Source of the DNA: Desulfatibacillum alkenivorans DSM 16219
Lineage (GTDB): Bacteria > Desulfobacterota > Desulfobacteria > Desulfobacterales > Desulfatibacillaceae
DNA length: 64,000 nucleotides
Direction of reading: 5' to 3'
Assembly: GCF_900142135.1 (NCBI RefSeq)
Contig: NZ_FQZU01000009.1
Location: 92,225 to 156,224, forward strand
The stretch's first letter is position 1. Each line of letters opens with the position of its first letter. The notes under the pieces were generated by a model. That model saw only the letters and a program-made list of their open reading frames with translations. It searched no databases and was not told the DNA's origin. Positions 55,914 to 64,000 of this stretch are shown in pieces. The position numbers and the translations under genes are program-made.

Positions 55914-56978
55914 ATGAATAAATGCAAGCGCTGTGAATGTTTACCTCAATACATGGAGCAAGCTGGCGTGCTATATCTTTCGCCGCCCATGGAGCCTACC
56001 TTTAAATCCATTGAAAAAGCCCTGGAGAACGAGCCTTTTCGATTGAATCAAGAAGACAAAAATATCTTTGAGATTCCCCTGGACGGAAATAACGCCAAGC
56101 GGCTTTTCCGAGGCCTTCAACGCTGCCTGAACGACATGGAATTGGCGGATACAAAATGCCTTTTTCTCCCCCAGGGGGCGGCGTTTGGCATTGAACACAT
56201 GGTGAAAGTCACAGCATTGGGCGAATTTATATCTGTCTGCGATAATCGTTGGTTTACCGACCTGTTGCGGGATGAACGCCTGGAATCCTGGTTTCAGCCC
56301 ATCGTCCATGCAGAGAGCCCAACGGAGGTTTTCGCCTATGAATGCCTTATACGGGGAAAAAGCGAAAACGGCGAAACCATATTCCCCGACGCATTATTTG
56401 GAATGGCGCGGTCAAGCGAGCTTTTGTTCTTTCTGGATCGTTTGTGCCGTCAGACGGCCATCAAGGACGCTTCCAAACATAACATATCCGCCAAGTTGTT
56501 TATTAATTTCAATCCCACCTCCATATATAATCCCGTGCATTGCCTAAAAAGCACTCTCAGGACCATCAAGGAATGCGGCGTTTCTTATGATCAAATCGTG
56601 TTTGAAGTGGTGGAGACGGACAGAATCCAGGATGTCGAACACCTGCTGACCATTGTCAGTTTTTATAAAAACATGGGCTTCGGCCTGGCCCTGGACGACC
56701 TGGGCGCAGGATACAGCTCCCTCAACCTGCTACATCGCATTCAGCCCGATTTCATCAAGATAGATTTGGAGCTCATCCGGGATGTGCACAAAAACGAGTC
56801 CAAAGGCGTTATCGTCAGAAACCTCCTGGCCATCGCCCGGGATCTGGGCATTCAATCCATTGCCGAGGGCGTAGAACAAATTGAAGAATGGCAATGGCTG
56901 AAAGCCAATGGCGCCGACTACACCCAAGGATACCTCTTGGCCAAGCCCTCACCCGTGCCGCCGGATCCTGCCATGTGA
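55914..56978 (+). CDS. EAL-domain c-di-GMP phosphodiesterase with cysteine-rich N-terminus
   Basis: 354 residues from the ATG at 55914 (GGAAGGCGG upstream); the ATG at 55899 adds five residues. Residues 1-120: N-terminal CKRCEC cluster and an uncharacterised domain. EAL domain ~125-345 with metal/catalytic residues preserved: YECLIRG (E), FINFNPTS (N), FEVVETD (E), ALDDLGAGYSSL (DD), DFIKID (K), IAEGVEQ (E) and TQGYLLAKP. The DDFGTG loop is DDLGAG. Likely active, hydrolysing c-di-GMP to pGpG, with the Cys cluster a possible redox or metal sensor (inference). No GGDEF; no signal or TM. Confidence 0.88.
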   Translation: MNKCKRCECLPQYMEQAGVLYLSPPMEPTFKSIEKALENEPFRLNQEDKNIFEIPLDGNNAKRLFRGLQRCLNDMELADTKCLFLPQGAAFGIEHMVKVTALGEFISVCDNRWFTDLLRDERLESWFQPIVHAESPTEVFAYECLIRGKSENGETIFPDALFGMARSSELLFFLDRLCRQTAIKDASKHNISAKLFINFNPTSIYNPVHCLKSTLRTIKECGVSYDQIVFEVVETDRIQDVEHLLTIVSFYKNMGFGLALDDLGAGYSSLNLLHRIQPDFIKIDLELIRDVHKNESKGVIVRNLLAIARDLGIQSIAEGVEQIEEWQWLKANGADYTQGYLLAKPSPVPPDPAM

Positions 56979-57392
56979 CCGCATAAAAAGGGACGACTGC
57001 TCCTGCCATGAGCCGTAAAAATTTAACAACAGGCCTCCGGCGGATGGCTATCTTGAAAAAAAGCTCCGCAAAGAGCTTCATAATGGCGCAGCGCGTAAAA
57101 ACAAGAGGGTGCAAAAAGGGCCTGTCATCAGGGCCTTGCGCGGCCCCTACGCCCCGTAGCCGCGCGGTTCCCGCGCCATGCTGTTCCAGGGCTTGCCTGC
57201 TTTGGGGGGGACGCCATCGGCAGGGTTGTTTGCCTGCAATGTTGCGAAGCCAAAAAAGGCGCGACCCGGATTGACGTCCGAACCTTATAGCTGTCTTCGT
57301 TCTGGCCGAGAATTCCCAAGTCTTCCTATCGGCATTCCCGAGCATCCCTATGGGGGAGTTAAGAACCTTTAACTCCCCATAAAGAAGTGTTT
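56979..57392. repeat. Non-coding gap with palindrome units (family copy 2)
   Basis: 414 bp without a supportable gene. Palindrome units at about 57130-57155 (GGGCCTTGCGCGGCCCC), 57156-57179 (GTAGCCGCGCGGTTCCCGCG) and 57186-57201 (CAGGGCTTGCCTG) match the family seen at 14.0 kb and 58.7 kb. The 3' end (57349-57381) is a bulged hairpin that probably terminates the rubrerythrin transcript. The rest shows no recognisable signal. Confidence 0.55.
57349..57381 (-). terminator. Hairpin downstream of rubrerythrin
   Basis: TATGGGGGAGTTAA (57349-57362) pairs with TTAACTCCCCATA (57369-57381) apart from one bulged G. No clear T-run follows on the minus strand, so termination strength is uncertain. Confidence 0.45.
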
Positions 57393-57899
57393 TTAAGGCG
57401 TCACGATCTTGAACTTCTCTTTTGGGGCGCCGCAAACAGGGCAGGCATCCGGGGCTTTCTTGTCCGTCACGTAACCGCAGACCTGGCAAACATGATACTC
57501 GCTTACTTTGTCCTTGATGACATCGTAAATGGCCTTTTCGTAGAGTTTGGCATGGTACCCTTCGGCATCCCGGGCATGGCTGAAGGCCAAGGCGGCGGCT
57601 TTTTCGCCCTCCTCCTCGGCGATTCTGAGGAATTCGGGATACTCGTTTTGGCTGATGGACTGCTCTTTTTTGAAGGATTTCATAAGGTTGGTGTCTGTGT
57701 CCTTTACAATGATTTCCTTCAAAAGGTTCATGTGACGCGTGGCGTGCACTCTTTCCGCCTCTGCAATGGCCTTGAAAAGCAAAGCGATCTGAGGAACTTC
57801 CTCTTCCTCGGCTCTTTCCGCAAAGGCCAGAAGCCGAAAATAGGCCTTGGCTTCCCCAATAAAGGCATCGTAGACGTTCTTTTTGGTTTGTTCCTTCAT
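57393..57899 (-). CDS. Rubrerythrin
   Basis: 168 residues. Di-iron helical domain: N-terminal KKNVYDAFIGEAKAYFRLLAFAERA (ExxA), IAEAERVHATRHM (ExxH) and ARDAEGYHAKLYEKA. C-terminal rubredoxin-like domain with two Cys pairs: YHVCQVCGYVTD and DACPVCGAP. Peroxide-reducing enzyme that protects anaerobes from oxidative stress. AGGGAG ribosome site. Monocistronic. Confidence 0.94.
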   Translation of the reverse strand: MKEQTKKNVYDAFIGEAKAYFRLLAFAERAEEEEVPQIALLFKAIAEAERVHATRHMNLLKEIIVKDTDTNLMKSFKKEQSISQNEYPEFLRIAEEEGEKAAALAFSHARDAEGYHAKLYEKAIYDVIKDKVSEYHVCQVCGYVTDKKAPDACPVCGAPKEKFKIVTP

Positions 57900-58172
57900 T
57901 CGCTCCCTCCGGCTGGTTATTAAAGGTGGTACTCACATAACGGATAACAAGTTGTTTTGATAAAATAAGCAAAAGTCGAGTTTTGTCCAGATATATTTAT
58001 TTAGCGTAAGGTAGAAGAAAATTTTGTAGTACACAAATTTTTTTATGAACCATTATTGGGCTTGGCCGGCCATAATTCCTGGAAGGTTGTATAGGGAAAC
58101 GCCCCTGGATTTGTCGCTGGGCGTTGGTTGAGGATAAGAGGGTGAGACACAGCCGGGGGGGGCGTGGAATTT

Positions 58173-58583
58173 TCAAACGGGCCAGAAGTAGGGGAGGTTG
58201 TCCGGCTCCTTCCATCCATATTGACCATAAAAATGAGGGTCCTTGCGCAACAGATTGGAGCGATGGGAGGCGTGCAGACGCTCGTCGCCAAGCCACCAGG
58301 GGGTGATGATCTCATCGTTGCCGCCGCCATCAACGCCATAAGGCATGGAGTTTTGATATCCCCTGCGCACCCACTCGCGTATGACTGCATCCCGATATAC
58401 CACCAATGCCGCCTCAAAGCCGGTCCACATCTTGACTGCGGGATGGTTACGCCACCCGCTCCCATAAAGAATGGTCCGGCGAATGGTCTCTGCCTCCACC
58501 CGCTGCTTGCCAAGCCTGCGATAGTCCAGGACCCTGGCGGAACGATCAAAATCCGCGTATGGCAAAAAGGTTTGCATACGCAT
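58173..58583 (-). CDS. Pyrimidine-dimer glycosylase-like (Pyr_excise/MSMEG_6728 family) protein
   Basis: 136 residues. Hallmark opening MQTFLPYADFDRSARVLDYRRLGKQRVEAETI, then HPAVKMWTGFEAALVVYRDAVIREWVRRGY and DERLHASHRSNLLRKDPHFYGQYGW. The first block matches the T4 endonuclease V-like superfamily (Pyr_excise) found in many bacteria; DNA-glycosylase activity is inferred from the fold only. I chose the ATG at 58583 (MRMQTF); the ATG at 58577 is also plausible. No clear Shine-Dalgarno. Confidence 0.8.
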   Translation of the reverse strand: MRMQTFLPYADFDRSARVLDYRRLGKQRVEAETIRRTILYGSGWRNHPAVKMWTGFEAALVVYRDAVIREWVRRGYQNSMPYGVDGGGNDEIITPWWLGDERLHASHRSNLLRKDPHFYGQYGWKEPDNLPYFWPV

Positions 58584-59139
58584 AATTATAAGCTCGGACG
58601 GCAAGCAGAACAAGTCAAAAAAACGGAAATATGGGCCGGTTGAATACGGTCCCGGCGGTTGACGCCGTTATGTAATTGCGGGGTTTTCCCTCCCTGTAGC
58701 CGCGAGGTCCCCTCCCCATTGTATTGATGGTTGATGCCGTCATGTAGTTGCGCGGTCCCCGCAATTGTAGCCGCGCGGTCTCCGCGCCCGTGGTTGCGAG
58801 GTTCCCTCGCCGTGTAGCCTCAGGGCTTGCCCTGCTCTTTTGTCATTCCTGCACACGCAGGAATACAGGGGCCTTTTTGGGGGTGTTTTTGACGGGGTAT
58901 GCAAACGTAGAAAAGGTATATAATTTCCTTGATGCGTGTCCGAGAATCCAATCTCAACACCGCCAATATTGGCTCCAACTATCCCCCAGATGAGTTATAT
59001 TCATCCATAAATAATATATAATTTCAATAGGATATGTAGTTGCTGTTTTATTAAGGGATGTCCCCTAAAAAACATGGGATGTCCCCTTAAAAAAACAACT
59101 CAACTCGAGAGGGCGAATTGTCCGGCAAGTGCTTGACTT
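58584..59139. repeat. Non-coding gap with palindrome array (family copy 3) and other repeats
   Basis: 555 bp without a gene. Six tandem ~22-24 nt palindrome units occupy 58670-58835, with leads TGTAGCCGCGAGG, TGTAGTTGCGCGG, TGTAGCCGCGCGG, GTGGTTGCGAGG and TGTAGCCTCAGGG. Next is a separate perfect palindrome ATTCCTGC-ACAC-GCAGGAAT (58845-58864) preceded by TGTC, like the common REP-type CATTCC elements. Further right, GGGATGTCCCCT occurs twice as a direct repeat (59055-59066, 59076-59087) just past the chemoreceptor stop. The remainder is AT-rich, with nothing recognised. Confidence 0.65.
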
Positions 59140-61308
59140 TTAGAGTTTGGGCTCTGCGGTTAGCCTTTTGACCGGCGAAGTCTTCGGGCCTGTCGCAGAT
59201 ACCGGGGGGACCGATTGGTTGACAACCGGTTCAGTCCCTCTCTGTTTTCCGGACTGGCCGCCCACAATCGTCACCAGTTCGGCAACCATGGCCTTCATTT
59301 GCGCGGCCTGTGCGTTCATCTTTTCAGATGCACTGGCCGACTCTTCTGCATTGGCTGCATTCTGCTGAACGACACGGTCCATTTCCGTAACGGCCGTATT
59401 TACCTGACCGATACCCTGGGCTTGTTCCGTGGAAGCTGAGGCGATCTCTCCAACCAGTTCGGCCGCTTTGGTCACGCTTTCAGCGACTTTCTGAAAAGCT
59501 TCGTTGGTCGAACTTGACAGCGCAGACCCCTCGCCGACCTTTTTTACCGTTCCTTCGATCAGTTCAGCGGTATTCTTGGCCGCATCGGCTGCCCGCATCG
59601 CCAGGTTGCGCACCTCGTCCGCCACGACGGCAAATCCCGCACCGGCTTCACCCGCGCGCGCCGCCTCGACAGCCGCATTGAGCGCCAGCAGATTGGTCTG
59701 AAAGGCGATCTCATCGATGGTCTTGATGATCTTGGAGGTCTCCTCGCTGGCTTTGGTTATGTCTTCCATGGAGGTCGTAAGTTTGCGCATGGAACTGTTC
59801 GCGTCGGCCACAACCTGGTTGGCTTCCGTCATCAGACTGTCGGCCTGGCTGGCGTGATCGGCATTTTGCTGGGTCATGGCGGACATTTCTTCCAGGGAGG
59901 CGGAGGTTTCCTCGATAGATGCCGCCTGCTGCGAAGAACCCTCCGCCAGTTGCTGGCTGGAGGATGACACCTGCCAGGACGCGGCCGCCACCTGATCCGA
60001 GCCATTGTTGAGTCCGGTAATGATCCGGCTGATGGGCTTGGTGATCGAGCGGGAAAACAAAAGGGCTACGCCAATGATCGCCGCAATACCGATCACGGCA
60101 ACGATCCCAGTCAGCCAGTTAAGGGTATGTATGGCGGCAAAGGCTTCGGCTTCATCAATTTCGGCCAGCAAAGCCCAGGTTGTGCTGCCCACCGCCAGCG
60201 GCGCGTAAGCGGAGAGCACCGGATTCCCGTTGTAATCTATGACAATGCTTCGCCCGGTTCTACCACTGAGTGCTTCGCGACTGGCTTGTGTGTCCACCTT
60301 CCCCTTGTCGGGGTTTTTAAAAGATGCGACCACGCTGTGAAATTCTGGGTCGAGGTATGAATCGGACCGCATCAGACCGTCTGAGCCGACAAGGTAGGTC
60401 TCCCCGCTTTCTCCCATCCCGGAGCGCTCACCCATGATGGTGTTGAGAACATCGATAGGAAATTGAAATATGGCAACACCAACCTTGGCGCCCCCATCAT
60501 AAATAGGCGAAGCCACAAAACCGGCGGGGGCTTCATAGGAGGGCGGATACTGAGCGAAGTCTGTAATAACGATTGTGTCTTTATTGCTGGCTTCATTCGC
60601 CATGCGAAATGCTTTGGCAAAATTCGTATGCGCATAGGCGCCATCAATGAGTGAGGTTGCGTAGTCAAGTTCTTTGAAGACTGAATACACGATATCGCCC
60701 GTTTGGCTGTCTATGAGGAAAATGTCGTAGTAGCCGAACTTTTTGAGATAACTTCTTATGATCGGATGGTATAGGCTGTGAAGCTCGCTGTATCTGGAAT
60801 GATCAGAGGATCGATTCAGCTGGTCCTTTGAACCCAAGGGGTGACTATTGACTTTTATATAGTGATACTGTAAAGCAAGCCCCTCACTGTCCAGGTGATC
60901 AAAAAATCTTTCGACGGCTGGTACGCTGCCAGGGTTCTGGTTGCGGTATTCTTCGGCAAAATCTTGCGAGTAGTAGGTGAATAGTTCCGACCCCATAGTT
61001 TTCAGGTGTTCTGGATTGATTTTGTTCTCTGCGATGAAACTGTCGAAAGCCTCATCAAATTGCTGCATCGCCGTGATGATCATCCTGTTTTCAGAAAAGG
61101 TGATCATCTGATCCTTGATGGTTTGAAGGTATCTTTCGACTTGACCCTTTTTCACATCCCTCAGGCTCTCCAGTTGCGCAAATGCCTGTTTCTCAAGGGC
61201 GGTACTGGCTTTGCGCAATGAACAAACGCCAATGACCGCAGAAGGAATAATACCCACCAATAGGAAAACAATCATAAGCTTGGCGCCGAGACTAAAGCCT
61301 TTAAACAT
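59140..61308 (-). CDS. Methyl-accepting chemotaxis protein with periplasmic sensor domain
   Basis: 722 residues. TM1 at about 9-30 ([21 protein letters not shown]), a ~350-residue dCACHE-like periplasmic sensor ([17 protein letters not shown]..., [30 protein letters not shown]), TM2 at about 390-412 ([20 protein letters not shown]). A short HAMP-like linker ([15 protein letters not shown]) precedes the signalling domain, whose hairpin tip is [46 protein letters not shown] ribosome site. Senses a small ligand and controls CheA; no che genes in the window. The C-terminal tail lacks a CheR-binding pentapeptide. Confidence 0.94.
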   Translation of the reverse strand: MFKGFSLGAKLMIVFLLVGIIPSAVIGVCSLRKASTALEKQAFAQLESLRDVKKGQVERYLQTIKDQMITFSENRMIITAMQQFDEAFDSFIAENKINPEHLKTMGSELFTYYSQDFAEEYRNQNPGSVPAVERFFDHLDSEGLALQYHYIKVNSHPLGSKDQLNRSSDHSRYSELHSLYHPIIRSYLKKFGYYDIFLIDSQTGDIVYSVFKELDYATSLIDGAYAHTNFAKAFRMANEASNKDTIVITDFAQYPPSYEAPAGFVASPIYDGGAKVGVAIFQFPIDVLNTIMGERSGMGESGETYLVGSDGLMRSDSYLDPEFHSVVASFKNPDKGKVDTQASREALSGRTGRSIVIDYNGNPVLSAYAPLAVGSTTWALLAEIDEAEAFAAIHTLNWLTGIVAVIGIAAIIGVALLFSRSITKPISRIITGLNNGSDQVAAASWQVSSSSQQLAEGSSQQAASIEETSASLEEMSAMTQQNADHASQADSLMTEANQVVADANSSMRKLTTSMEDITKASEETSKIIKTIDEIAFQTNLLALNAAVEAARAGEAGAGFAVVADEVRNLAMRAADAAKNTAELIEGTVKKVGEGSALSSSTNEAFQKVAESVTKAAELVGEIASASTEQAQGIGQVNTAVTEMDRVVQQNAANAEESASASEKMNAQAAQMKAMVAELVTIVGGQSGKQRGTEPVVNQSVPPVSATGPKTSPVKRLTAEPKL

Positions 61309-61957
61309 TTTGTCACCTCTTCGCGTTGAAAGTTAAAAGGCATATTGGTGAAACTAATTTATACCCGGGAGTATTCATTCAAGATTACATTTTTTAAAAG
61401 TATCTATCGTTTTATCAGGTAGATAGTCATCAATGCCCTACATCGATTGCAAATAGTGTACCGAATTGAAAAGACTTTCCATAAATCATAAAAGTGGATT
61501 GGAATCGGAAAGTAACGAGCAGGATAGATTGGCAATTGCGCAGATAGGAAAAGTCTTTAGCCGGGGATATCGGAAACTGTCCGGTAACTGTGGAAAGGGT
61601 TTTCAGAATTTAATGCCTTAGATTCTGCACCAGGTTGCGTCTTTATCCACCACTGTTCACTGGGTGGTGGCTTTGGCAGGCTGCGTTGATAATAGTTATT
61701 AGGACTGCAGATTTTGCTGATAGTCCTTAGTAAAAATTTGTTTGTCGCAACCATGGTATGTTGTTGGTATTATAGGCAACCTTTCCAAAATGCCCATATA
61801 TTATGACACTTCACATCAAGGTGGGGGATAGGGGGGTGGCGACGCTAATAAACAAGAAACGCCTTCAGGGATTGCTCCCTGAAGGCGATATAAAAAAACG
61901 GCCTAAGCCGTTGAAAACAAAATAAAGGGGCTTCTTATGACCGCCCTTTTTTTTAAG
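61309..61957. other. Non-coding gap left of the tRNA fragment
   Basis: About 650 bp. It holds the presumed promoter region of the chemoreceptor, a small hairpin CCACCAC/GTGGTGG (61649-61672) and the tRNA-proximal terminator given separately. A 65-codon stretch on the minus strand (61557-61754) has no recognisable similarity. I see no complete gene here. Confidence 0.5.
61860..61887 (-). terminator. Terminator downstream of the (former) tRNA-Glu gene
   Basis: Perfect 12-bp stem CGCCTTCAGGGA (61860-61871)/TCCCTGAAGGCG (61876-61887), loop TTGC; on the minus strand TTTCTTGTTTATT follows. It lies 70 bp past the 3' end of the tRNA-Glu fragment in the same orientation. Confidence 0.7.
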
Positions 61958-62003
61958 TGGCGTCCCCAAGGGGATTCGAACCCCTGTCGCCGGCGTGAAA
62001 GGC
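61958..62003 (-). other. 3' fragment of tRNA-Glu(UUC), probable attachment site
   Basis: The minus strand reads from the anticodon loop (CTTTCACG) through the variable region and T-arm (AGGGGTTCGAATCCCCT) to acceptor TGGGGAC-G-CCA, exactly as in a tRNA-Glu(UUC) with encoded CCA. Upstream of the loop the sequence diverges: no GTCCCCA acceptor strand exists within 100 nt, so it cannot form a full tRNA. About 46 nt of 3' identity bounded in the anticodon arm is what tyrosine-recombinase integration at a tRNA leaves at the distal end of an element. By orientation, the element lies to the right and its intact tRNA-Glu beyond this window. Confidence 0.75.
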
Positions 62004-62496
62004 GATACCAACCAAACGGGCAAGAGCAGGAAAACATTATAAAAAGGTGTTATATCAGGTAGTTGCGTATCTTTTTGAAAAAACCTTCACATACCCCAAA
62101 GTACCCCAAAATCCCCCTCTGAGGAAGGCGTCTACTTCCTATTTACTTCCTTGAGGGGTGGCGAAAACCCGCGAAAAGTATGTCTTGAAGTTGAAAACGA
62201 AGCAGCGGGCCAGAAACCAAGCTCAAACAGTGTGTTTTCGTAATCAGGAATTTCATCAACTGGAAACCGTTGGTATCAAAGGGTCTCTGACGATTTCTAC
62301 TTCCCGGTCTACTTCCTCGGTTGGGTATTCGACAATGCGGCAGAGCAAACGGCTAACACTATATATCAATATAATCATGTTGTTACCGTCTATCCATAAG
62401 GACTGGTCGCACTATTTCGGCTATTTGAAAGATTAGTGTTCGGCTAAATGAAAGGTTTGGCCCGGATCGACTAATGGATAGGAAGGCCGATAGGGT
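62004..62496. other. Non-coding left end of the putative integrated element
   Basis: 493 bp with no supportable gene. It holds repeated GGAAGTAGA/GGAAGTAAA words (around 62133-62155 and 62304-62320, minus-strand sense) and A/T-rich stretches. A 92-codon plus-strand stretch (62158-62436) has no recognisable similarity and no integrase motifs. Confidence 0.4.
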
Positions 62497-63462
62497 TCAT
62501 ACCCCCTTATGCTTCCGAACATTTACCGCCTTCCACTCCAGTAATGGATGGTCACTCAGCCTCACCACCAGGTCCGCGTCATTTGTCAACAAAGCCGGGT
62601 GGATTTCCCCGTGGTCCAGCAGCCGATCCAGGAACTCCATCTCGGCGTCGGTGAACGGAAACAGAAAGCCCAGAGCGCCCTTTGTTTCTTCCACCAATCT
62701 CCTGCCGTATTCCTCGGCGGTTTCCGCATCCTGAGCGGCGATGGTCCGCAGGGTGGGCGTCAACTGCCGGGACAATTCCTTGGGATCGAAATCCACGTTG
62801 TCCAGTTTGATCTGCCTCCAGTCCTTGCGGTTCATGGCCCCGTAGGCAAAAAAGGCGGCGCGGACCTTTACCCTGTCCAGGCCGAGTGCCATCATCTGGT
62901 AGCAGTCGAACAGGTCCCGGGCTTGGTGTCTTGAAAACAGGGCAGCCAATTTCCCAGCCGCGATTTCATGCACGTTCAATACCGGAACATTCTTAGCCGT
63001 CCATGATCCGACGGTCCTGGAATCCATGATGGACACCGGCCACAGGGGGACGCGGAACATGAAATTCAGGTCCACCTCCAGATTGCCGGGCTGACCCAAG
63101 GCGCTTTGGTATCCCAACACCCATTTGCCGCCGGCGTGATCCTCGGGCATGCGTTTGACCGTGAAGCCCTCTCTGGAAAAGACGGCGGTCAGCGCCTGCT
63201 CCATCTTGGGTCGGTCCTTCAACATTTCCTCACACCCCGGTTGGGCCACATAGTTGAGGTCGATGTCCACGGACAATCGCGGTACATTGAGGAAGAACAG
63301 ATTCAGGGCGGTGCCGCCTTTGAGGGCGAGCTTGCCCTTCAGAAACGGATGGTTCTGGAACGAAGCCAGCAGATGCAGAAGCATGACCACCTTTTCCAGC
63401 AGGTCGGGCCGAAAGCCGGTGCGCTCTGCCTCGGCCATCAATTTTTCTGGGGATACTCTCAT
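62497..63462 (-). CDS. AbiEii-family nucleotidyltransferase toxin
   Basis: 321 residues from the ATG at 63462. Nucleotidyltransferase core: LALKGGTALNLFF (GG-x-A-L-N near residue 48-55), then SVDIDLNYV (DxD metal pair near 64-68), and a C-terminal helical domain. AbiEii toxins inhibit growth, some by modifying tRNA, as the toxin half of the type IV AbiE system, which also gives abortive phage resistance. The ATG overlaps the AbiEi stop (ATGA), the canonical antitoxin-toxin coupling. Located inside the element bounded by the tRNA fragment. Confidence 0.9.
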   Translation of the reverse strand: MRVSPEKLMAEAERTGFRPDLLEKVVMLLHLLASFQNHPFLKGKLALKGGTALNLFFLNVPRLSVDIDLNYVAQPGCEEMLKDRPKMEQALTAVFSREGFTVKRMPEDHAGGKWVLGYQSALGQPGNLEVDLNFMFRVPLWPVSIMDSRTVGSWTAKNVPVLNVHEIAAGKLAALFSRHQARDLFDCYQMMALGLDRVKVRAAFFAYGAMNRKDWRQIKLDNVDFDPKELSRQLTPTLRTIAAQDAETAEEYGRRLVEETKGALGFLFPFTDAEMEFLDRLLDHGEIHPALLTNDADLVVRLSDHPLLEWKAVNVRKHKGV

Positions 63463-64000
63463 GCCATTTCTTCCCACGTTCGATGGAGGACGTCTTCGGG
63501 CACCATCAGGTTCCAGTCCTTGACCAGCGTGCCGGATTTTCGTTTGGATCGGTCCAGGTAATGGGGTTGCCGGGGACGCAATTTTCGCAAGGGCGCCAGG
63601 TGTTCATCCTCCACCATCAAGGCTTCGCGGTGCTGGTCCAGATAGAATCCGACCCGGGCGGCGGTGGTGGCGTTTTCCAACAAAAGGGCGTACTCCACAA
63701 CTTGGTCAAGATTGAAAAATTCCACCAATTCCAGGGAACGCCAGATTTCTTCCCATGAACCGGAAAGGTCCGGGCGGTCCATGACATCCACCAGGGTCCG
63801 TTCAAGATTCGTGACGTGAAGGGTCACCCCCCTGCGCTCGGCCGTTTCCACCCCGAAAAACTCAGCGCCGTTCTTCACCAGGGCCTTGGGCATGGTCACG
63901 CAATGAAATTCGAAAGATCGGAACCGCAACGGGACGGATTTGGTGCGGGACAGGTAATGAAAATCATTCCTCACCGTGTACGCCTTGCCATGGAATTGAA
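63459..64000 (-). CDS. AbiEi-family antitoxin/regulator (5' end beyond the window)
   Basis: Partial: the reading frame stays open to the right edge (AYTVRNDFHYLSRTKSVPLRFRSF...), so the N-terminus, including the winged-helix DNA-binding part, is outside. The visible part contains the COG5340-type C-terminal domain (FGVETAERRGVTLHVTNLERTLVDVMDRPDLSGSWEEIWRSLE). AbiEi represses its operon and blocks the toxin. A GTG at 63974 is probably internal. Confidence 0.85.
   Translation of the reverse strand, partial: QFHGKAYTVRNDFHYLSRTKSVPLRFRSFEFHCVTMPKALVKNGAEFFGVETAERRGVTLHVTNLERTLVDVMDRPDLSGSWEEIWRSLELVEFFNLDQVVEYALLLENATTAARVGFYLDQHREALMVEDEHLAPLRKLRPRQPHYLDRSKRKSGTLVKDWNLMVPEDVLHRTWEEMA

Noticed and set aside
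56815..57972. 385-codon minus-strand frame spanning the EAL end, the spacer and rubrerythrin
   Set aside because: Crosses two real genes and a hairpin array; no motifs. Created by the GC palindromes.
61557..61754. Small protein (65 codons) on the minus strand near the tRNA fragment
   Set aside because: No ribosome site and no recognisable similarity.
61958..62034. Intact tRNA-Glu gene
   Set aside because: The 5' acceptor strand (GTCCCCA) is missing and the D-arm-like sequence does not pair, although some D-loop similarity (GCCCG..GG) remains; treated as a 3' fragment.

Overview
The window looks like ordinary chromosome from a sulfate-reducing Desulfobacterota (deltaproteobacterium), most like the Desulfatibacillum group. 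This is inferred from the gene mix (ADP-forming acyl-CoA synthetase, CoA-transferase/GNAT fusion, rubrerythrin, ferredoxin-flavodoxin remnant, LIV transporter, delta-type minor pilin/PilY1 operon) and from moderate GC with strong AGGAGG ribosome sites. No rRNA, CRISPR array, phage or intact insertion sequence was seen. The right end (from about 62.0 kb) has the marks of an integrated accessory element.

Layout. 0-4.3 kb (minus): ADP-forming acyl-CoA synthetase and a CoA-transferase/hydrolase fused to an acetyltransferase domain. 4.5-6.3 kb: secreted beta-propeller (PD40) protein. 6.6-11.6 kb (minus): complete branched-chain amino-acid ABC transporter, livK-H-M-G-F. 11.8-14.8 kb (plus): nadK, alpha/beta hydrolase and ispD, overlapping; then a palindrome array and a GNAT gene. 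14.8-15.9 kb (minus): 5-formyl-THF cyclo-ligase and a membrane-anchored unknown. 16.1-21.7 kb (plus): serS, thrC, a LysM protein and a TPR lipoprotein. 21.7-31.2 kb (plus): type IV pilus minor pilins (FimT/PilW/PilV/PilX types), a giant PilY1 and two small secreted proteins, behind a perfect CRP-type box. 31.2-38.9 kb (minus): family-4 uracil-DNA glycosylase, coaBC, a lipoprotein, two glycosyltransferases, a methyltransferase, ftsB and murJ.

39-45.7 kb is a small-molecule detoxification-like locus: two carboxymuconolactone-decarboxylase-fold proteins, a cupin, a cyclophilin-like protein, a secreted hydrolase and a YqhD/BDH-type iron alcohol dehydrogenase. It is divergent from a YqhC-like AraC regulator, with two direct repeats 21 bp apart between them. 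Beside it lies a decayed EFR1-type flavodoxin-ferredoxin gene. 45.9-55.7 kb holds an acyltransferase with an extra exported domain, an MFS transporter, a TetR/hydrolase pair sharing two operators, an iron-ADH remnant, a TetR/MMPL exporter pair and an AraC/LysE pair. 55.9-61.3 kb: an EAL phosphodiesterase, rubrerythrin, a Pyr_excise-like protein and a chemoreceptor, separated by two more palindrome arrays.

61.9-64 kb: a 46-nt 3' fragment of tRNA-Glu(UUC), then an AbiEi/AbiEii toxin-antitoxin pair that runs off the right edge. The orientation suggests the fragment is an attachment site and that everything to its right belongs to an integrated element. I saw no completely new multi-gene defence system. 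The strongest unusual signals are the multidomain PilY1 with a golvesin-like domain inside its VWA region, the CRP-type control of the pilus operon, the tRNA-fragment boundary with AbiE, and a family of short intergenic palindromes found at three loci.
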